Part shown: piece by piece, positions 43,032 to 51,686 of the stretch
Layout: each line of letters starts with the position of its first letter
How positions within the stretch are numbered: position 1 is the first letter of the stretch
Assembly (NCBI GenBank): GCA_965220185.1
Contig: OZ244807.1
Coordinates: forward strand, 1,488,001-1,552,000
DNA from: Azotimanducus sp965220185
Lineage (GTDB): Bacteria > Pseudomonadota > Gammaproteobacteria > Pseudomonadales > Azotimanducaceae
Length of the DNA stretch: 64,000 nucleotides
Reading direction: 5' to 3'
Program-made: the position numbers and the translations under genes
The notes under the pieces: generated by a model
Told to the model about the DNA's origin: nothing
The model's input: only the letters and a program-made list of their open reading frames with translations
Database searches by the model: none

Positions 43032-44057
43032 TCAATCTGCGCCGATGAGCTTCTTGACCGCGCTGCCTGCCCGCGCCAAATCTGTGTTGTCGTAAGGTAC
43101 GCAACTCGGTAGTTCGGTGGTGTCTGCGCGAAGCCAGCAGGCATGGCCAGCATCGACCATTCGCTCGTGAAGCCTGCTGATGTCGCGCCGCAGTCTGCGC
43201 GGCGCGAGGCGCATGGCTAGCCTATGCGCAAGAGCGCTGCCCCGATAGTTCGCGATGTGCCGCCACCAATCGGCATCGCCGAAATCAAAAAGCAGGACGG
43301 GCTTTTTTGTTGCCAGCGCGTCGCTCAGCATGGAAGCGCTGTCGCAGGTCACGATCACGGCATCGGCGCTTGCGAGGTAGTCCGCATACGGATTGTCGGC
43401 TTGCCCCCAGCACCAGAGGTGGTGCGGTACTTGCAGACCTTCGAGGTGCGCTGTTGCCGAAGCAGGCGTTCGCGCGCTCGTCGAAATGAGCAGGCTCCCT
43501 GACTGCGCCTTGGCGAGTTCAGTCGAGAGATGCGCAAGGCGCTCGCTGTGCCGACGGTCAAGCGTCCACGCGCCGCTGTCGCCGCCAATCAGGAGCGCGA
43601 TGTGTGGTTTCGGCAAGTGACTGAAACGTGATGTCGATACGTGCGGCGCTCGTGTCGATGCGTGCAATGGAAGCTGAAGTTCGATGCGCTTTTCTGCCGG
43701 TTCCAGCAAATACTGCGGCGTGAACAACACGAGGTCGAAGCCATCTGGATGGTGCCACGGCCTGCCAAGATGCACGACTTTCGTCCGTCCCGCAGATGCC
43801 TTGCCGATGTAGCGCGCAGCCGCTTCGTTTCGCCGTCCGGCGCTGATCACAAGGTCTGGCCAGGGCGGTTTGATGAGCTGCTTCGATTGCTTATTGAGCC
43901 CTCTGAGGCTCGGTCTGCCGGTGAGCGTCACCATCAGCTCGGCAGGCGCATAGCGCATGGGAATCTCGCGAGCCTCAATGTCGAGTGCGCCAGCGAGGGC
44001 GCGCATCTGTGCATTGTCGCCAGCTTTGTGGCCGGTCAGCAGCCAAACGTGTGGCAT
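43032..44057 (-). CDS. Mitochondrial fission ELM1-like family protein
   Basis: A 341 aa protein with the ELM1-like pattern: an N-terminal WLLTGHKAGDNAQMRALA, then PDLVISAGRRNEAAARYI, LGRPWHHPDGFDLVLFTPQY, IALLIGGDSGAWTL and DAVIVTCDSASMLSDAL. The fold resembles GT-B glycosyltransferases, and bacterial members are suspected to act in envelope or lipid A biosynthesis, but no reaction is established. It is divergent from lptF across about 100 bp, in keeping with an envelope role. Confidence 0.82.
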   Translation of the reverse strand: MPHVWLLTGHKAGDNAQMRALAGALDIEAREIPMRYAPAELMVTLTGRPSLRGLNKQSKQLIKPPWPDLVISAGRRNEAAARYIGKASAGRTKVVHLGRPWHHPDGFDLVLFTPQYLLEPAEKRIELQLPLHASTRAPHVSTSRFSHLPKPHIALLIGGDSGAWTLDRRHSERLAHLSTELAKAQSGSLLISTSARTPASATAHLEGLQVPHHLWCWGQADNPYADYLASADAVIVTCDSASMLSDALATKKPVLLFDFGDADWWRHIANYRGSALAHRLAMRLAPRRLRRDISRLHERMVDAGHACWLRADTTELPSCVPYDNTDLARAGSAVKKLIGAD

Positions 44058-44159
44058 GGGAAGCGAAACTAACAGGAGAATTGAACCTTACATGAAACGC
44101 CCGCCCACATGAGCGCCTGATAAGATGCGGAGACCTTACGACGATTCCTCGCCACGCTC

Positions 44160-45212
44160 TTGATTGCCGCGCGCTACCTGCATCTTTCGACCTTGACGCC
44201 GATCGCCTTGTCGTTCGCGCTGCTGGTCGCGATCTTTCTGTTCTTTGCGGCGGCAGATCTTCTGAACGACGCTGTCAGCCGCGTGCTGAGCGCCGCCTCG
44301 CTACCGCGCCTGCTGCTCGTGCAAACCTTGATCGCCTGCGAAGTGCTGATTCCGTCGGCGCTCTATTTTGGCATCGTGGACGGGCTTGGCCGAATGTACC
44401 GCAGCTCGGAACTCGTGGTGTTCTATGCGAATGGCTGGAGCGAAGTGCGAACGGCGCTGACACTCGCCCAAGTGCTGATCCCGGCGGCGATTCTCGTCGC
44501 GGTCCTTTCCATCTTCGTGCGTCCCATTGCCTATGAGCTGAGCTATGCGATCGAAGCTGAATCTGCCAAGCGTATCGAACCCGAGAGCTTGGTGCCTGGC
44601 CGCTTCTATCCGTTGGCGGACGAGGAGATGACCTTGAGCGTCGGCGGCGTCGATGGCGACCTCATGCTTGATGTGTTTGTGCAGACAGAAGGCGGAGACG
44701 GATCGAGAGTGATTCGAGCGCGTGAGGGACGGCTACTCGAACCAGGCGCGGAGTCTGGCATCGGTCGGGTCATCGAATTAATTGATGGCTACGCCTACCG
44801 GCTCGGCGCTGGCGTGGATCACGAATACGCATACGAGCGCCTGCAATTGAAGCTCGAAGCGCCCTCCCAGGCGAGCCAAGTGCGTAATCGACGCGCGCAG
44901 CCGACCGAGGCGCTCTTTGGTTCCGACAATCCGAAGGAAGCAGCCGAGCTTCAATGGCGCTTGTCGCTACCTTTCACCTCGCTGCTCATGGGGCTGCTCG
45001 CCGTGCCTTTGGCGCGAAGCGCCCCGCGGCGGAGCCGCTTTCGGCAAATGCTGTTCGCGATCCTTGCCTATGCGGTGGTGTTCAACCTCGCCATTATCGC
45101 CAAAGGATGGGTCGAAAGCGGGCTCGTTGGCGTGTTCCCCGGCATCTGGTGGTTTCACGGGCTGCTGCTGCTCACGCTGGTGCTCTTGATGCGGCGGTCA
45201 GCGCTCAGCTAG
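44160..45212 (+). CDS. lptF: LptF, LPS export ABC transporter permease
   Basis: Inner-membrane subunit of the LptB2FG complex, which extracts LPS from the inner membrane and pushes it onto the Lpt bridge. The 350 aa product is read from a TTG start (no ATG fits). It has the six-helix YjgP/YjgQ layout: helices near residues 15-35, 50-75 and 95-120, a periplasmic beta-jellyroll domain (about 130-255), then helices near 275-345. The motif ELQWRLSLPFTSLLMGLLAVPLAR is split here as ELQWRLSLPFTS and LLAVPLAR. The stop codon coincides with the first bases of the MITE-like element that separates it from lptG. Confidence 0.88.
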   Translation: MIAARYLHLSTLTPIALSFALLVAIFLFFAAADLLNDAVSRVLSAASLPRLLLVQTLIACEVLIPSALYFGIVDGLGRMYRSSELVVFYANGWSEVRTALTLAQVLIPAAILVAVLSIFVRPIAYELSYAIEAESAKRIEPESLVPGRFYPLADEEMTLSVGGVDGDLMLDVFVQTEGGDGSRVIRAREGRLLEPGAESGIGRVIELIDGYAYRLGAGVDHEYAYERLQLKLEAPSQASQVRNRRAQPTEALFGSDNPKEAAELQWRLSLPFTSLLMGLLAVPLARSAPRRSRFRQMLFAILAYAVVFNLAIIAKGWVESGLVGVFPGIWWFHGLLLLTLVLLMRRSALS

Positions 45213-45458
45213 GGCGTGTTCACACTATGAACGCTGACGCTGCCGAGACCCGTTTTCCGCCAGACAAGGCCGAGCGAGCGCTGTGTGGCCTACCCCACAT
45301 GAGCGAGCGAGAACGAAGGCTGGCGGAAAACGGGGCTGGCCCGAAGGGTTGTCACCTGGGTAAGAGCCGGAAGAGACGCTTTGTGGCCTGCGACTCGGCT
45401 TTTCCGGCTTTTGCCCAGGCGACAACAGCGTCGGCGGGCATAGTGTGAACATGCCCTA
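45210..45458. repeat. MITE-like element, family B, full copy between lptF and lptG
   Basis: A 249 bp element with terminal inverted repeats of about 33 bp: TAGGGCGTGTTCACACTATG at the left, and TAGGGCATGTTCACACTATG when the right end is read on the other strand. Interior hairpin arms include AAGAGCCGG / CCGGCTTTT and CCTGGG / CCCAGG. The left end provides the stop codon of lptF and the right end stops one base before the lptG ATG. It carries no gene of its own. Its hairpins could affect transcription or RNA stability inside the lptFG operon. Confidence 0.85.
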
Positions 45459-46577
45459 ATGCGCCTGCTCACTCGATACCTGCTCACTGAGCTGGCCAAG
45501 GGCTATCTGCTTGCTGCGCTTGCGCTTGCCACGCTGTTCTTCATATTTGGCGTTGTTCGTGAAATCGACAACCTCGGCGAAGGCAGCTATCGGCTGTATC
45601 ACGCTGCCTGGTATGTCGGTATGACAAGCTTCAACACCCTGCTCGAACTTCTTCCCTTCGTGGCATTCCTTGGCGGATTGCTGGCGCTGTCCAATCTCGC
45701 GAGGCGCCAGGAGATGCTCGTGATGAGCACGGCGGGTCTGCCAATCTCGCACGGCGTGCGGGCATCCGCCCTGGCATCCGGAAGCCTTGCGCTTCTTGCG
45801 CTTATTCTCGGCGAGTGGCTGGCGCCACCGCTCTACAAGGAAGCGGAATTGCAGCGCATGCTGCTCAAATCGGGCAGTGCCGAACTCCTGCAAGGCGGCG
45901 GTTTCTGGGTGCGCGGCGATCAGTGGTATCTGAAAGCGCAGCGGCTCGGCGCAGGGAAGGATCCCGAGTCCATCCTCATTTTGGAATTCACACCGGACGG
46001 TCCGCTGAAGCGCTACTACCGCGCCGCAAGCGCCGAGATACTGACATCGGGTCATTGGGCGCTAAGGGAAGTGGAAAGCCGCGAGTTTGCGGCGAGCGGC
46101 TCGGTCGTGCGCAGAAGCCCTTTGCAGGAATGGGCACCACCTTCGAGCGCGACGCCGCTTGCCGGCGGCGCGTCTGACTCGGTACGCGAAGATGCGCCCG
46201 GGCGAATTCAGCCGTTGCCGCTTGCATCCTTGAGCCTGTCTCAATTGAGTGCGCGGGTCGCTGCCTTACGCGCCGACAAGTTGCCAGCCGACGATGCCGA
46301 ACTCTTGTTCTGGCAGCGGCTGCTCGCGCCCTTCGGGGTCGTCGCCATGGGTCTGCTCATCATGCCGCTTATTTTTGGGGATCTGCGCTCCGCGAACTTT
46401 GGATTGCGGCTGGCGATCGGCTCTGGGGTCGGTGTCGGCATGTGGATACTCGGCGACCTCACGGGCTCGGTTGCGCTCCTGATTAGCGCGCCAGCATTCT
46501 TGTCGGCTGCCTTGCCGATCTTGCTCATTGGCTGCGCGTCCTGGGCGAGCATTCGCTATTTCGGGCGGCGAGTGTAG
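45459..46577 (+). CDS. lptG: LptG, LPS export ABC transporter permease
   Basis: Partner of LptF in LptB2FG. The 372 aa product has the same YjgP/YjgQ layout: the N-terminus MRLLTRYLLTELAKGYLLAA with helix 1, then LLELLPFVAFLGGLLALSNL and RRQEMLVMSTAG (the coupling region that contacts LptB), a periplasmic jellyroll (about 135-280), and C-terminal helices with FGVVAMGLLIMPLIFG. In related bacteria lptF and lptG are adjacent or overlapping; here exactly one mini-element lies between. No lptB is in the window. Confidence 0.9.
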   Translation: MRLLTRYLLTELAKGYLLAALALATLFFIFGVVREIDNLGEGSYRLYHAAWYVGMTSFNTLLELLPFVAFLGGLLALSNLARRQEMLVMSTAGLPISHGVRASALASGSLALLALILGEWLAPPLYKEAELQRMLLKSGSAELLQGGGFWVRGDQWYLKAQRLGAGKDPESILILEFTPDGPLKRYYRAASAEILTSGHWALREVESREFAASGSVVRRSPLQEWAPPSSATPLAGGASDSVREDAPGRIQPLPLASLSLSQLSARVAALRADKLPADDAELLFWQRLLAPFGVVAMGLLIMPLIFGDLRSANFGLRLAIGSGVGVGMWILGDLTGSVALLISAPAFLSAALPILLIGCASWASIRYFGRRV

Positions 46578-46585
46578 GGGGGTCA

Positions 46586-48307
46586 ATGCGTCTGCTGATC
46601 GCATTCATGCGCGCCTATCCGCTGCAGACGATCATCGTTCTGCCCGCGCTCCTGCTTGCGAGTCTCGCTGAAGGCTTGAGCGCCGCATTGGTTCTGCCTA
46701 TCTTGAATCTGGCAAGCGCCGAGGCTAGCGGAGCTGATTCGGACATGGGCGCTGCGGGCGATGCCTTCGCCGCGCAGCTCACAGGCTGGCTTGACCGCGT
46801 CGGACTCGAAGCGAACTTGCAGACCATGCTTTTCCTCGTTGTGCTTGGTATCCTCGCCAAGAGTCTGCTCGTGCTCATTGCGAATCAACGCATCGGCTAC
46901 GTCGCGGCGCGATTGACCACCGACCTGCGCCTCGAACTCCTGCAAGCGGTGCTGGCGTCACAGTGGCGCTACTTCGTCGCTCAGCCGATCGGCAGCCTCA
47001 CCAACGCCATGGCCACCGAAGCCATGCGTGCGGCGGCTGGCTACATCTGCGGCATGACCACCTTGTCGCTGCTGCTGATGGCATCGGTCTACATCGGCGC
47101 AGCGTTGCTCGTCTCGTGGACGGCGACCTTGTATGCGGTCGCTGGTAGCCTCTTGATCGCGTTGGCTATGCACGGCCTCGTGCGCATGGCGCGGCGTGCG
47201 GGAAAGAGCCAGACGAAGCTCTACACGACGCTCATGTCGCGCCTGACCGATACGCTGCAAGCGGTCAAGCTCTTCAAGGTGTCGGCGCGCGAAGAACTCG
47301 CGGGTTCAGTGCTCATCGCATCGACCGAAGGGCTCAATCGAGCGCTGCGCCGCGAAGTGTGGAGCAACGCCGCGCTCACCGCCGCGCAAGAACCCTTGTA
47401 TACGCTCGTGATCGCGCTTGGACTGTTCGTGGCGTTCAGCTACTTTGGCATGTCCACCGCAGCCGTGACCACGCTCACGATCATGCTGCTGCGCGTCATG
47501 GTCAGCCTCGGCAAGGCGCAAAAGCAGTATCAGAAGATGATGGCGTGCGACAGCGCCTACTGGTCGCTCAAGCGAAGCATCGATGCCGCGCGCGAGCAGG
47601 CGGAAGTCTCCGCTGGCCGCAAGGCGCCGACCTTGCGCAAGGGTGTGACAGTGAACGCCATCGACCTGTCGTTCGAGGGTTCAATAGTGCTTGCGGACGC
47701 GAGCATGGAGATTCCGGTCGGCATGATCACCACCCTCACGGGTGCTTCTGGCTCAGGCAAAAGCAGCATCGTCAATTGCGTCTCCGGGCTGCTCACGCCC
47801 GACGCTGGCGAAGTGCTGATCGACGGCGTGCCGCTCGATGAGATTGATCTCGCTGCCTGGCGCTCGCAGATCGGCTATGTGCCGCAGGAGCATTTGATTT
47901 TGAACGACTCAATTCGCAACAACGTCACGCTTGGCGAAGACGGCGTCAGCGCTGATCGCATCGAAGCTGCGCTCGCCGCTGCGGGTCTGATGGATGTGGT
48001 GCGTGACATGCCGCAGGGTCTCGATGCGCCGGTCGGCGAGCGCGGCGCCCGCCTCTCCGGCGGACAAAGGCAGCGATTGATGATCGCGCGCGCGCTCCTG
48101 CACCGGCCTTGGCTGCTGATCTTGGACGAAGCGACGAGCGGGCTCGATGCGGGCAGCGAGCGCGACATCGGCCGCACGCTTGAAGCCTTGAAGAAAGACA
48201 TGGCGATCCTCGCCGTGTTTCACCAAGGCGAGCTTGCGCGGGTGGCCGATCAAGCCTATGTCATTGAAGATGGATGTTTGAAGCGGCGTGGCATGCGGGC
48301 GAGCTGA
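46586..48307 (+). CDS. ABC exporter, fused membrane and ATPase domains
   Basis: A 573 aa half-transporter (MsbA/MdlB-like). Six-helix membrane domain at about residues 10-310; ATPase domain at about 345-570 with Walker A GASGSGKSSIVN, signature LSGGQRQRLMIARALL, Walker B LLILDEATSGLD and the H-loop AVFHQGELARVAD. It follows lptG after 8 bp in the same direction, so it may export an envelope component, perhaps a lipid, as MsbA does. The sequence is not close enough for me to call it msbA. It converges on selB with 28 bp between. Confidence 0.87.
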   Translation: MRLLIAFMRAYPLQTIIVLPALLLASLAEGLSAALVLPILNLASAEASGADSDMGAAGDAFAAQLTGWLDRVGLEANLQTMLFLVVLGILAKSLLVLIANQRIGYVAARLTTDLRLELLQAVLASQWRYFVAQPIGSLTNAMATEAMRAAAGYICGMTTLSLLLMASVYIGAALLVSWTATLYAVAGSLLIALAMHGLVRMARRAGKSQTKLYTTLMSRLTDTLQAVKLFKVSAREELAGSVLIASTEGLNRALRREVWSNAALTAAQEPLYTLVIALGLFVAFSYFGMSTAAVTTLTIMLLRVMVSLGKAQKQYQKMMACDSAYWSLKRSIDAAREQAEVSAGRKAPTLRKGVTVNAIDLSFEGSIVLADASMEIPVGMITTLTGASGSGKSSIVNCVSGLLTPDAGEVLIDGVPLDEIDLAAWRSQIGYVPQEHLILNDSIRNNVTLGEDGVSADRIEAALAAAGLMDVVRDMPQGLDAPVGERGARLSGGQRQRLMIARALLHRPWLLILDEATSGLDAGSERDIGRTLEALKKDMAILAVFHQGELARVADQAYVIEDGCLKRRGMRAS

Positions 48308-48335
48308 TTGCCGAAGGCGCGATATGGCGGCATCA

Positions 48336-50252
48336 TCACCAACATCGGCTCGTATCAGGTCGAGTAGTTTCTGACCTAGTGTAGTGTCTGATGTTGATGT
48401 GCCGGCGGTCGCCGATTCGGCGCGTGACGCCACTGCGGTCGAGATATTCAAGAATATCAATGCATGCATTGCGTCCGAGACCGCTTGAGTTGCGAAATTC
48501 GCGCACTACGAAGCCTTCTGGCGACTCAAGTTGATGCACGAGGTTGATCGCTTCCTGCATGATGTCCTGGCGCACCAGCCTGCGATCGTTGACGAACACG
48601 ATCTCGCCTGTTGCTTCGAGTCCTGTGGCTGCCTTGCGCAATGCCTGCGGTGTCATGCTGAGCGATTCACCAAGGTCTCCGAGCGTGGGTGTTCCATTTG
48701 TGAGTCGAGCAAGTGCGACGAGCAGCGCCTCCTCATCCGGCGTTCGCTTTGATCGAAAGTTCGGACGCTGCAACGCGCCTGATTGCACGAGTATCTCCTT
48801 GCTTGCCACGAGCCCGGTGATCGCGTAGCTGAGGAGCAGGGCCGGGAGATCGCTGGTCCTGCGTAGCGTTTCGATGCGAAGTCCTTGCGTATCTGGATTT
48901 GCCTGATGCCAGTCATCGGCGCGTTGCAAGACCTGACAGCGGGCCTCTGCAAGCGTTCGATCAAGCGTGACCTGTCGACTGTCATCGACCTTCCAGCCAT
49001 GAATGCCAGCGTCGCGCAGCTTATCTAGCAGCGACGTTTCTGCTAGGTTTCTTGCGCTCGTGAACGTAGCCAATGACAGAGTTGGCAGCTGTTCAAGTAC
49101 CGCGCGCAGTGAGGCTAGCGGATCGGAAATCGCCAAGGCGGTGAGCAGTGCGGTTCGCCCGCGCGTCCAATGTTGCCCGCCTCGCTCAGCAATGCAGGTG
49201 TCAATGACGGGCCCGCCGCCAAGCGTGGCTTCTGATGCGGCGTCCCTGACGAGCACCGGGTCGCCCCATTTGGCGACAATTGGCTCAGCAAGCAGACAAT
49301 CGACGAAGCATGTGTCGCCTGATTGAAGCCCACGGGTATCGACGAGTCGCAGGCGTCCGCCGATGTGTGCCGCGCCATGATGCACGTGTACGCTTGTCCA
49401 TCGTGACAGTGTGCGCGGCAGACGTGGAGATGCACGAAACGCAATGCTCACTCGACTCGTCGGGGTGTTCGCTTCGCTTGGCAGCAGCCAATCGCCACGC
49501 TTGATTTCACTCAAATCCACGCCTGTGATATTGATCGCGGCGCGGTCGCCTTGCTTTGTGGATGTCGCCGCCTGATCAAGAACACGAAGGCTCCGTGCGC
49601 GAATCGGACGACGTGAACGAGTTGTTGCGAGCACCTCTCCCGTACGCAGAGTTCCCGAATGGACCGCGCCAGTGACAATGAGTCCGGCGCCGCTCAAATG
49701 AAAGGCGCGGTCTACGCTGAGGCGAAAATAGGTCTCGTCTGATACCGGCGATGAGTGACTCGCCGCGTGCGCTACCACCCGCTTGATGTGCTCGATACCT
49801 TCACCGGAACGTGCGGAGCACCAGATAGCTTCGGCGCCCCGCAAGAACGAATGCGCTAGCAACGAGCGTGTTGCCGCGTGCGTCTGATCGCGCTGTTCGG
49901 GTGAGGCAAGGTCGGCGCGAGAAAACACAACCATGCCGCGTGCGAGGCCAATCGTCTCGAGAATATCGAGGTGCTCGACCGTTTGTGGCATAGGGCCTTC
50001 ATCCGCCGCCACGACGAGCATGGCGAACTGCTCGCTGCTGATACCGGCGATCATATTGCGGATGAACTTCTGGTGCCCGGGGACATCCACAAATCCGACG
50101 CGCTTTCCACCGAACTCGGCGTAAGCAAAGCCGAGTTCAATCGTAAGACCGCGTGTCTTTTCGGCTTCAAGACGATCTGTATCAATGCCCGTGAGCACAC
50201 GCACAAGCGCGGTCTTGCCGTGATCCACGTGCCCTGCGAGCGTGATAATCAT
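48336..50252 (-). CDS. selB: SelB, selenocysteine-specific elongation factor
   Basis: GTPase that brings selenocysteyl-tRNA to UGA codons marked by a SECIS hairpin. The 638 aa product has G1 GHVDHGKTALVRVLTG, G3 DVPGHQKFIRNMIAG and a G4-like region, then EF-Tu-like beta domains (about 180-350) and tandem winged helices at the C-terminus (about 400-638, for example LGDLGESLSMTPQALRKAA and LIEYLDRSGVTRRIGD-like segments) that bind the SECIS RNA. It overlaps selA by 4 bp, the usual selAB operon. No selC tRNA or obvious selenoprotein lies in the window. Confidence 0.93.
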   Translation of the reverse strand: MIITLAGHVDHGKTALVRVLTGIDTDRLEAEKTRGLTIELGFAYAEFGGKRVGFVDVPGHQKFIRNMIAGISSEQFAMLVVAADEGPMPQTVEHLDILETIGLARGMVVFSRADLASPEQRDQTHAATRSLLAHSFLRGAEAIWCSARSGEGIEHIKRVVAHAASHSSPVSDETYFRLSVDRAFHLSGAGLIVTGAVHSGTLRTGEVLATTRSRRPIRARSLRVLDQAATSTKQGDRAAINITGVDLSEIKRGDWLLPSEANTPTSRVSIAFRASPRLPRTLSRWTSVHVHHGAAHIGGRLRLVDTRGLQSGDTCFVDCLLAEPIVAKWGDPVLVRDAASEATLGGGPVIDTCIAERGGQHWTRGRTALLTALAISDPLASLRAVLEQLPTLSLATFTSARNLAETSLLDKLRDAGIHGWKVDDSRQVTLDRTLAEARCQVLQRADDWHQANPDTQGLRIETLRRTSDLPALLLSYAITGLVASKEILVQSGALQRPNFRSKRTPDEEALLVALARLTNGTPTLGDLGESLSMTPQALRKAATGLEATGEIVFVNDRRLVRQDIMQEAINLVHQLESPEGFVVREFRNSSGLGRNACIDILEYLDRSGVTRRIGDRRHINIRHYTRSETTRPDTSRCW

Positions 50253-51616
50253 ATGTCTTTAGGGCGTGCGTTCGCGAGCGCTTTGATGTTGGTTAAAAGC
50301 TCTGCCAAGTCATCGATGGCTCTGACGTCGAGCAGCAGGGAACCTGCGTGAATTCGTCCGAGAACTGGCACAGGCAGGCTGCGCAATGCGCTGTCGAAAC
50401 GCTGGATGGCAGCTTGCGAAGGCGCACGAATCTCTACCGCGACCGACGGCAAGGTCGCGCTCGGCATGCTGCCGCTGCCCATTTCGCACGCCGCTTCGAC
50501 TGTCTGGCATGAAAAGCCTTGCTTCAGCATTGGGATAAGCGTTTTGCGCACCTGCGCTGCGCAATCTCGAAGTTCTTTGTTGTCGCGGGCGAGCGCTCGA
50601 AACAGTGGTATCCGATGGCGAAGCGTCTCTGGTGACTGATAGGCCTTGAGTGTGTCGGCGAGCAGCGCGAGGCGAATCTTGTCGAGCCTGAGCGTGCGCT
50701 TCATGGGATGGCGATTGACGCGTTCAATCAGTGACGTGTTGCCGAGCAGGAAGCCTGCCTGTACCGAGCCGAGCAGCTTGTCGCCGCTGAACGTTACGAT
50801 CTCCGCGCCTTGCTTGAGCGCGTCGGAAACCTGTGGTTCCTTTGGCAAGCCGAACTTCGTCATGTCCACAAGACAGCCGCTTCCGAGGTCCATGCACAGA
50901 AGAATGCGCGCTGCTTTCGCGATTGGGCCGAGTGTCCGCAAGTTCGCAGCTTGCGTGTAGCCGCGCAAAGAATAATTGCTGGTGTGTACTTTCAGGATGG
51001 CAAACGTTCGCTCATTGATGGCGTCCGCGTAGTCGCGTGGCCGCGTCACATTGGTGGTGCCTACTTCGACGAGCTTGACGTTTGCCGCGCGCATGATGTC
51101 GGGTAGGCGGAAGCTACCGCCAATTTCGACGAGTTCGCCGCGCGAGACGATCACTTGATTCCTTGCGCCCGACTTGAGCGCCGCGAGCATGAGCATGACC
51201 GCGGCGGCGTTGTTGTTGACAACAGCGGCTGCTTCGCTGCCGGTGAGCGCACAGATAGAAGCAGCAACGGCTGACTCCCGGCCGCCACGCTTGCCAGTGC
51301 GTGCATTGAGTTCGAGTGCTAGCTGTCCGGACGATTCGCGCGCAATGGCGGCGGCGGCATCACCATCGATTGAGGCGCGGCCGAGGTTGGAATGCAGGAG
51401 CACGCCAGTCATGTTGAAGACCCGCGTCGCGGCGCTGCCAATGGTGCGCTCAAGCTGCTCGGCAGCGGTGCTGGCGAGAACGTCGATGTCCTCTTCTCCT
51501 TGTTGTGTTCGGCTGATCTCACGAAGCACATTGCGCACCACCATGCGTCCGTAGCGTGTCACCAATGGCCGGAATGCATCCGATTTCAACAGTGCGTCGA
51601 TGGAAGGCAGGCGCAT
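50249..51616 (-). CDS. selA: SelA, L-seryl-tRNA(Sec) selenium transferase
   Basis: PLP enzyme converting seryl-tRNA(Sec) to selenocysteyl-tRNA(Sec) with selenophosphate. The product is 455 aa from the ATG at 51616 (MRLPSIDALLKSD); the frame is open further upstream, but that part shadows the permease gene. The PLP lysine is in VTFSGDKLLGSVQAG. Other family segments: NMTGVLLHSNLGRA, RESAVAASICALTGSEAAAV and LCMDLGSGCLVDM. It is the first gene of selAB and divergent from the NCS2 permease. Confidence 0.94.
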   Translation of the reverse strand: MRLPSIDALLKSDAFRPLVTRYGRMVVRNVLREISRTQQGEEDIDVLASTAAEQLERTIGSAATRVFNMTGVLLHSNLGRASIDGDAAAAIARESSGQLALELNARTGKRGGRESAVAASICALTGSEAAAVVNNNAAAVMLMLAALKSGARNQVIVSRGELVEIGGSFRLPDIMRAANVKLVEVGTTNVTRPRDYADAINERTFAILKVHTSNYSLRGYTQAANLRTLGPIAKAARILLCMDLGSGCLVDMTKFGLPKEPQVSDALKQGAEIVTFSGDKLLGSVQAGFLLGNTSLIERVNRHPMKRTLRLDKIRLALLADTLKAYQSPETLRHRIPLFRALARDNKELRDCAAQVRKTLIPMLKQGFSCQTVEAACEMGSGSMPSATLPSVAVEIRAPSQAAIQRFDSALRSLPVPVLGRIHAGSLLLDVRAIDDLAELLTNIKALANARPKDI

Positions 51617-51686
51617 TCGGGTCTTTAGGAGCCAAGTTGTTCGGCATTTTGTCAGATGGCATGATGCCCTGCCTGATGGAGCACTA

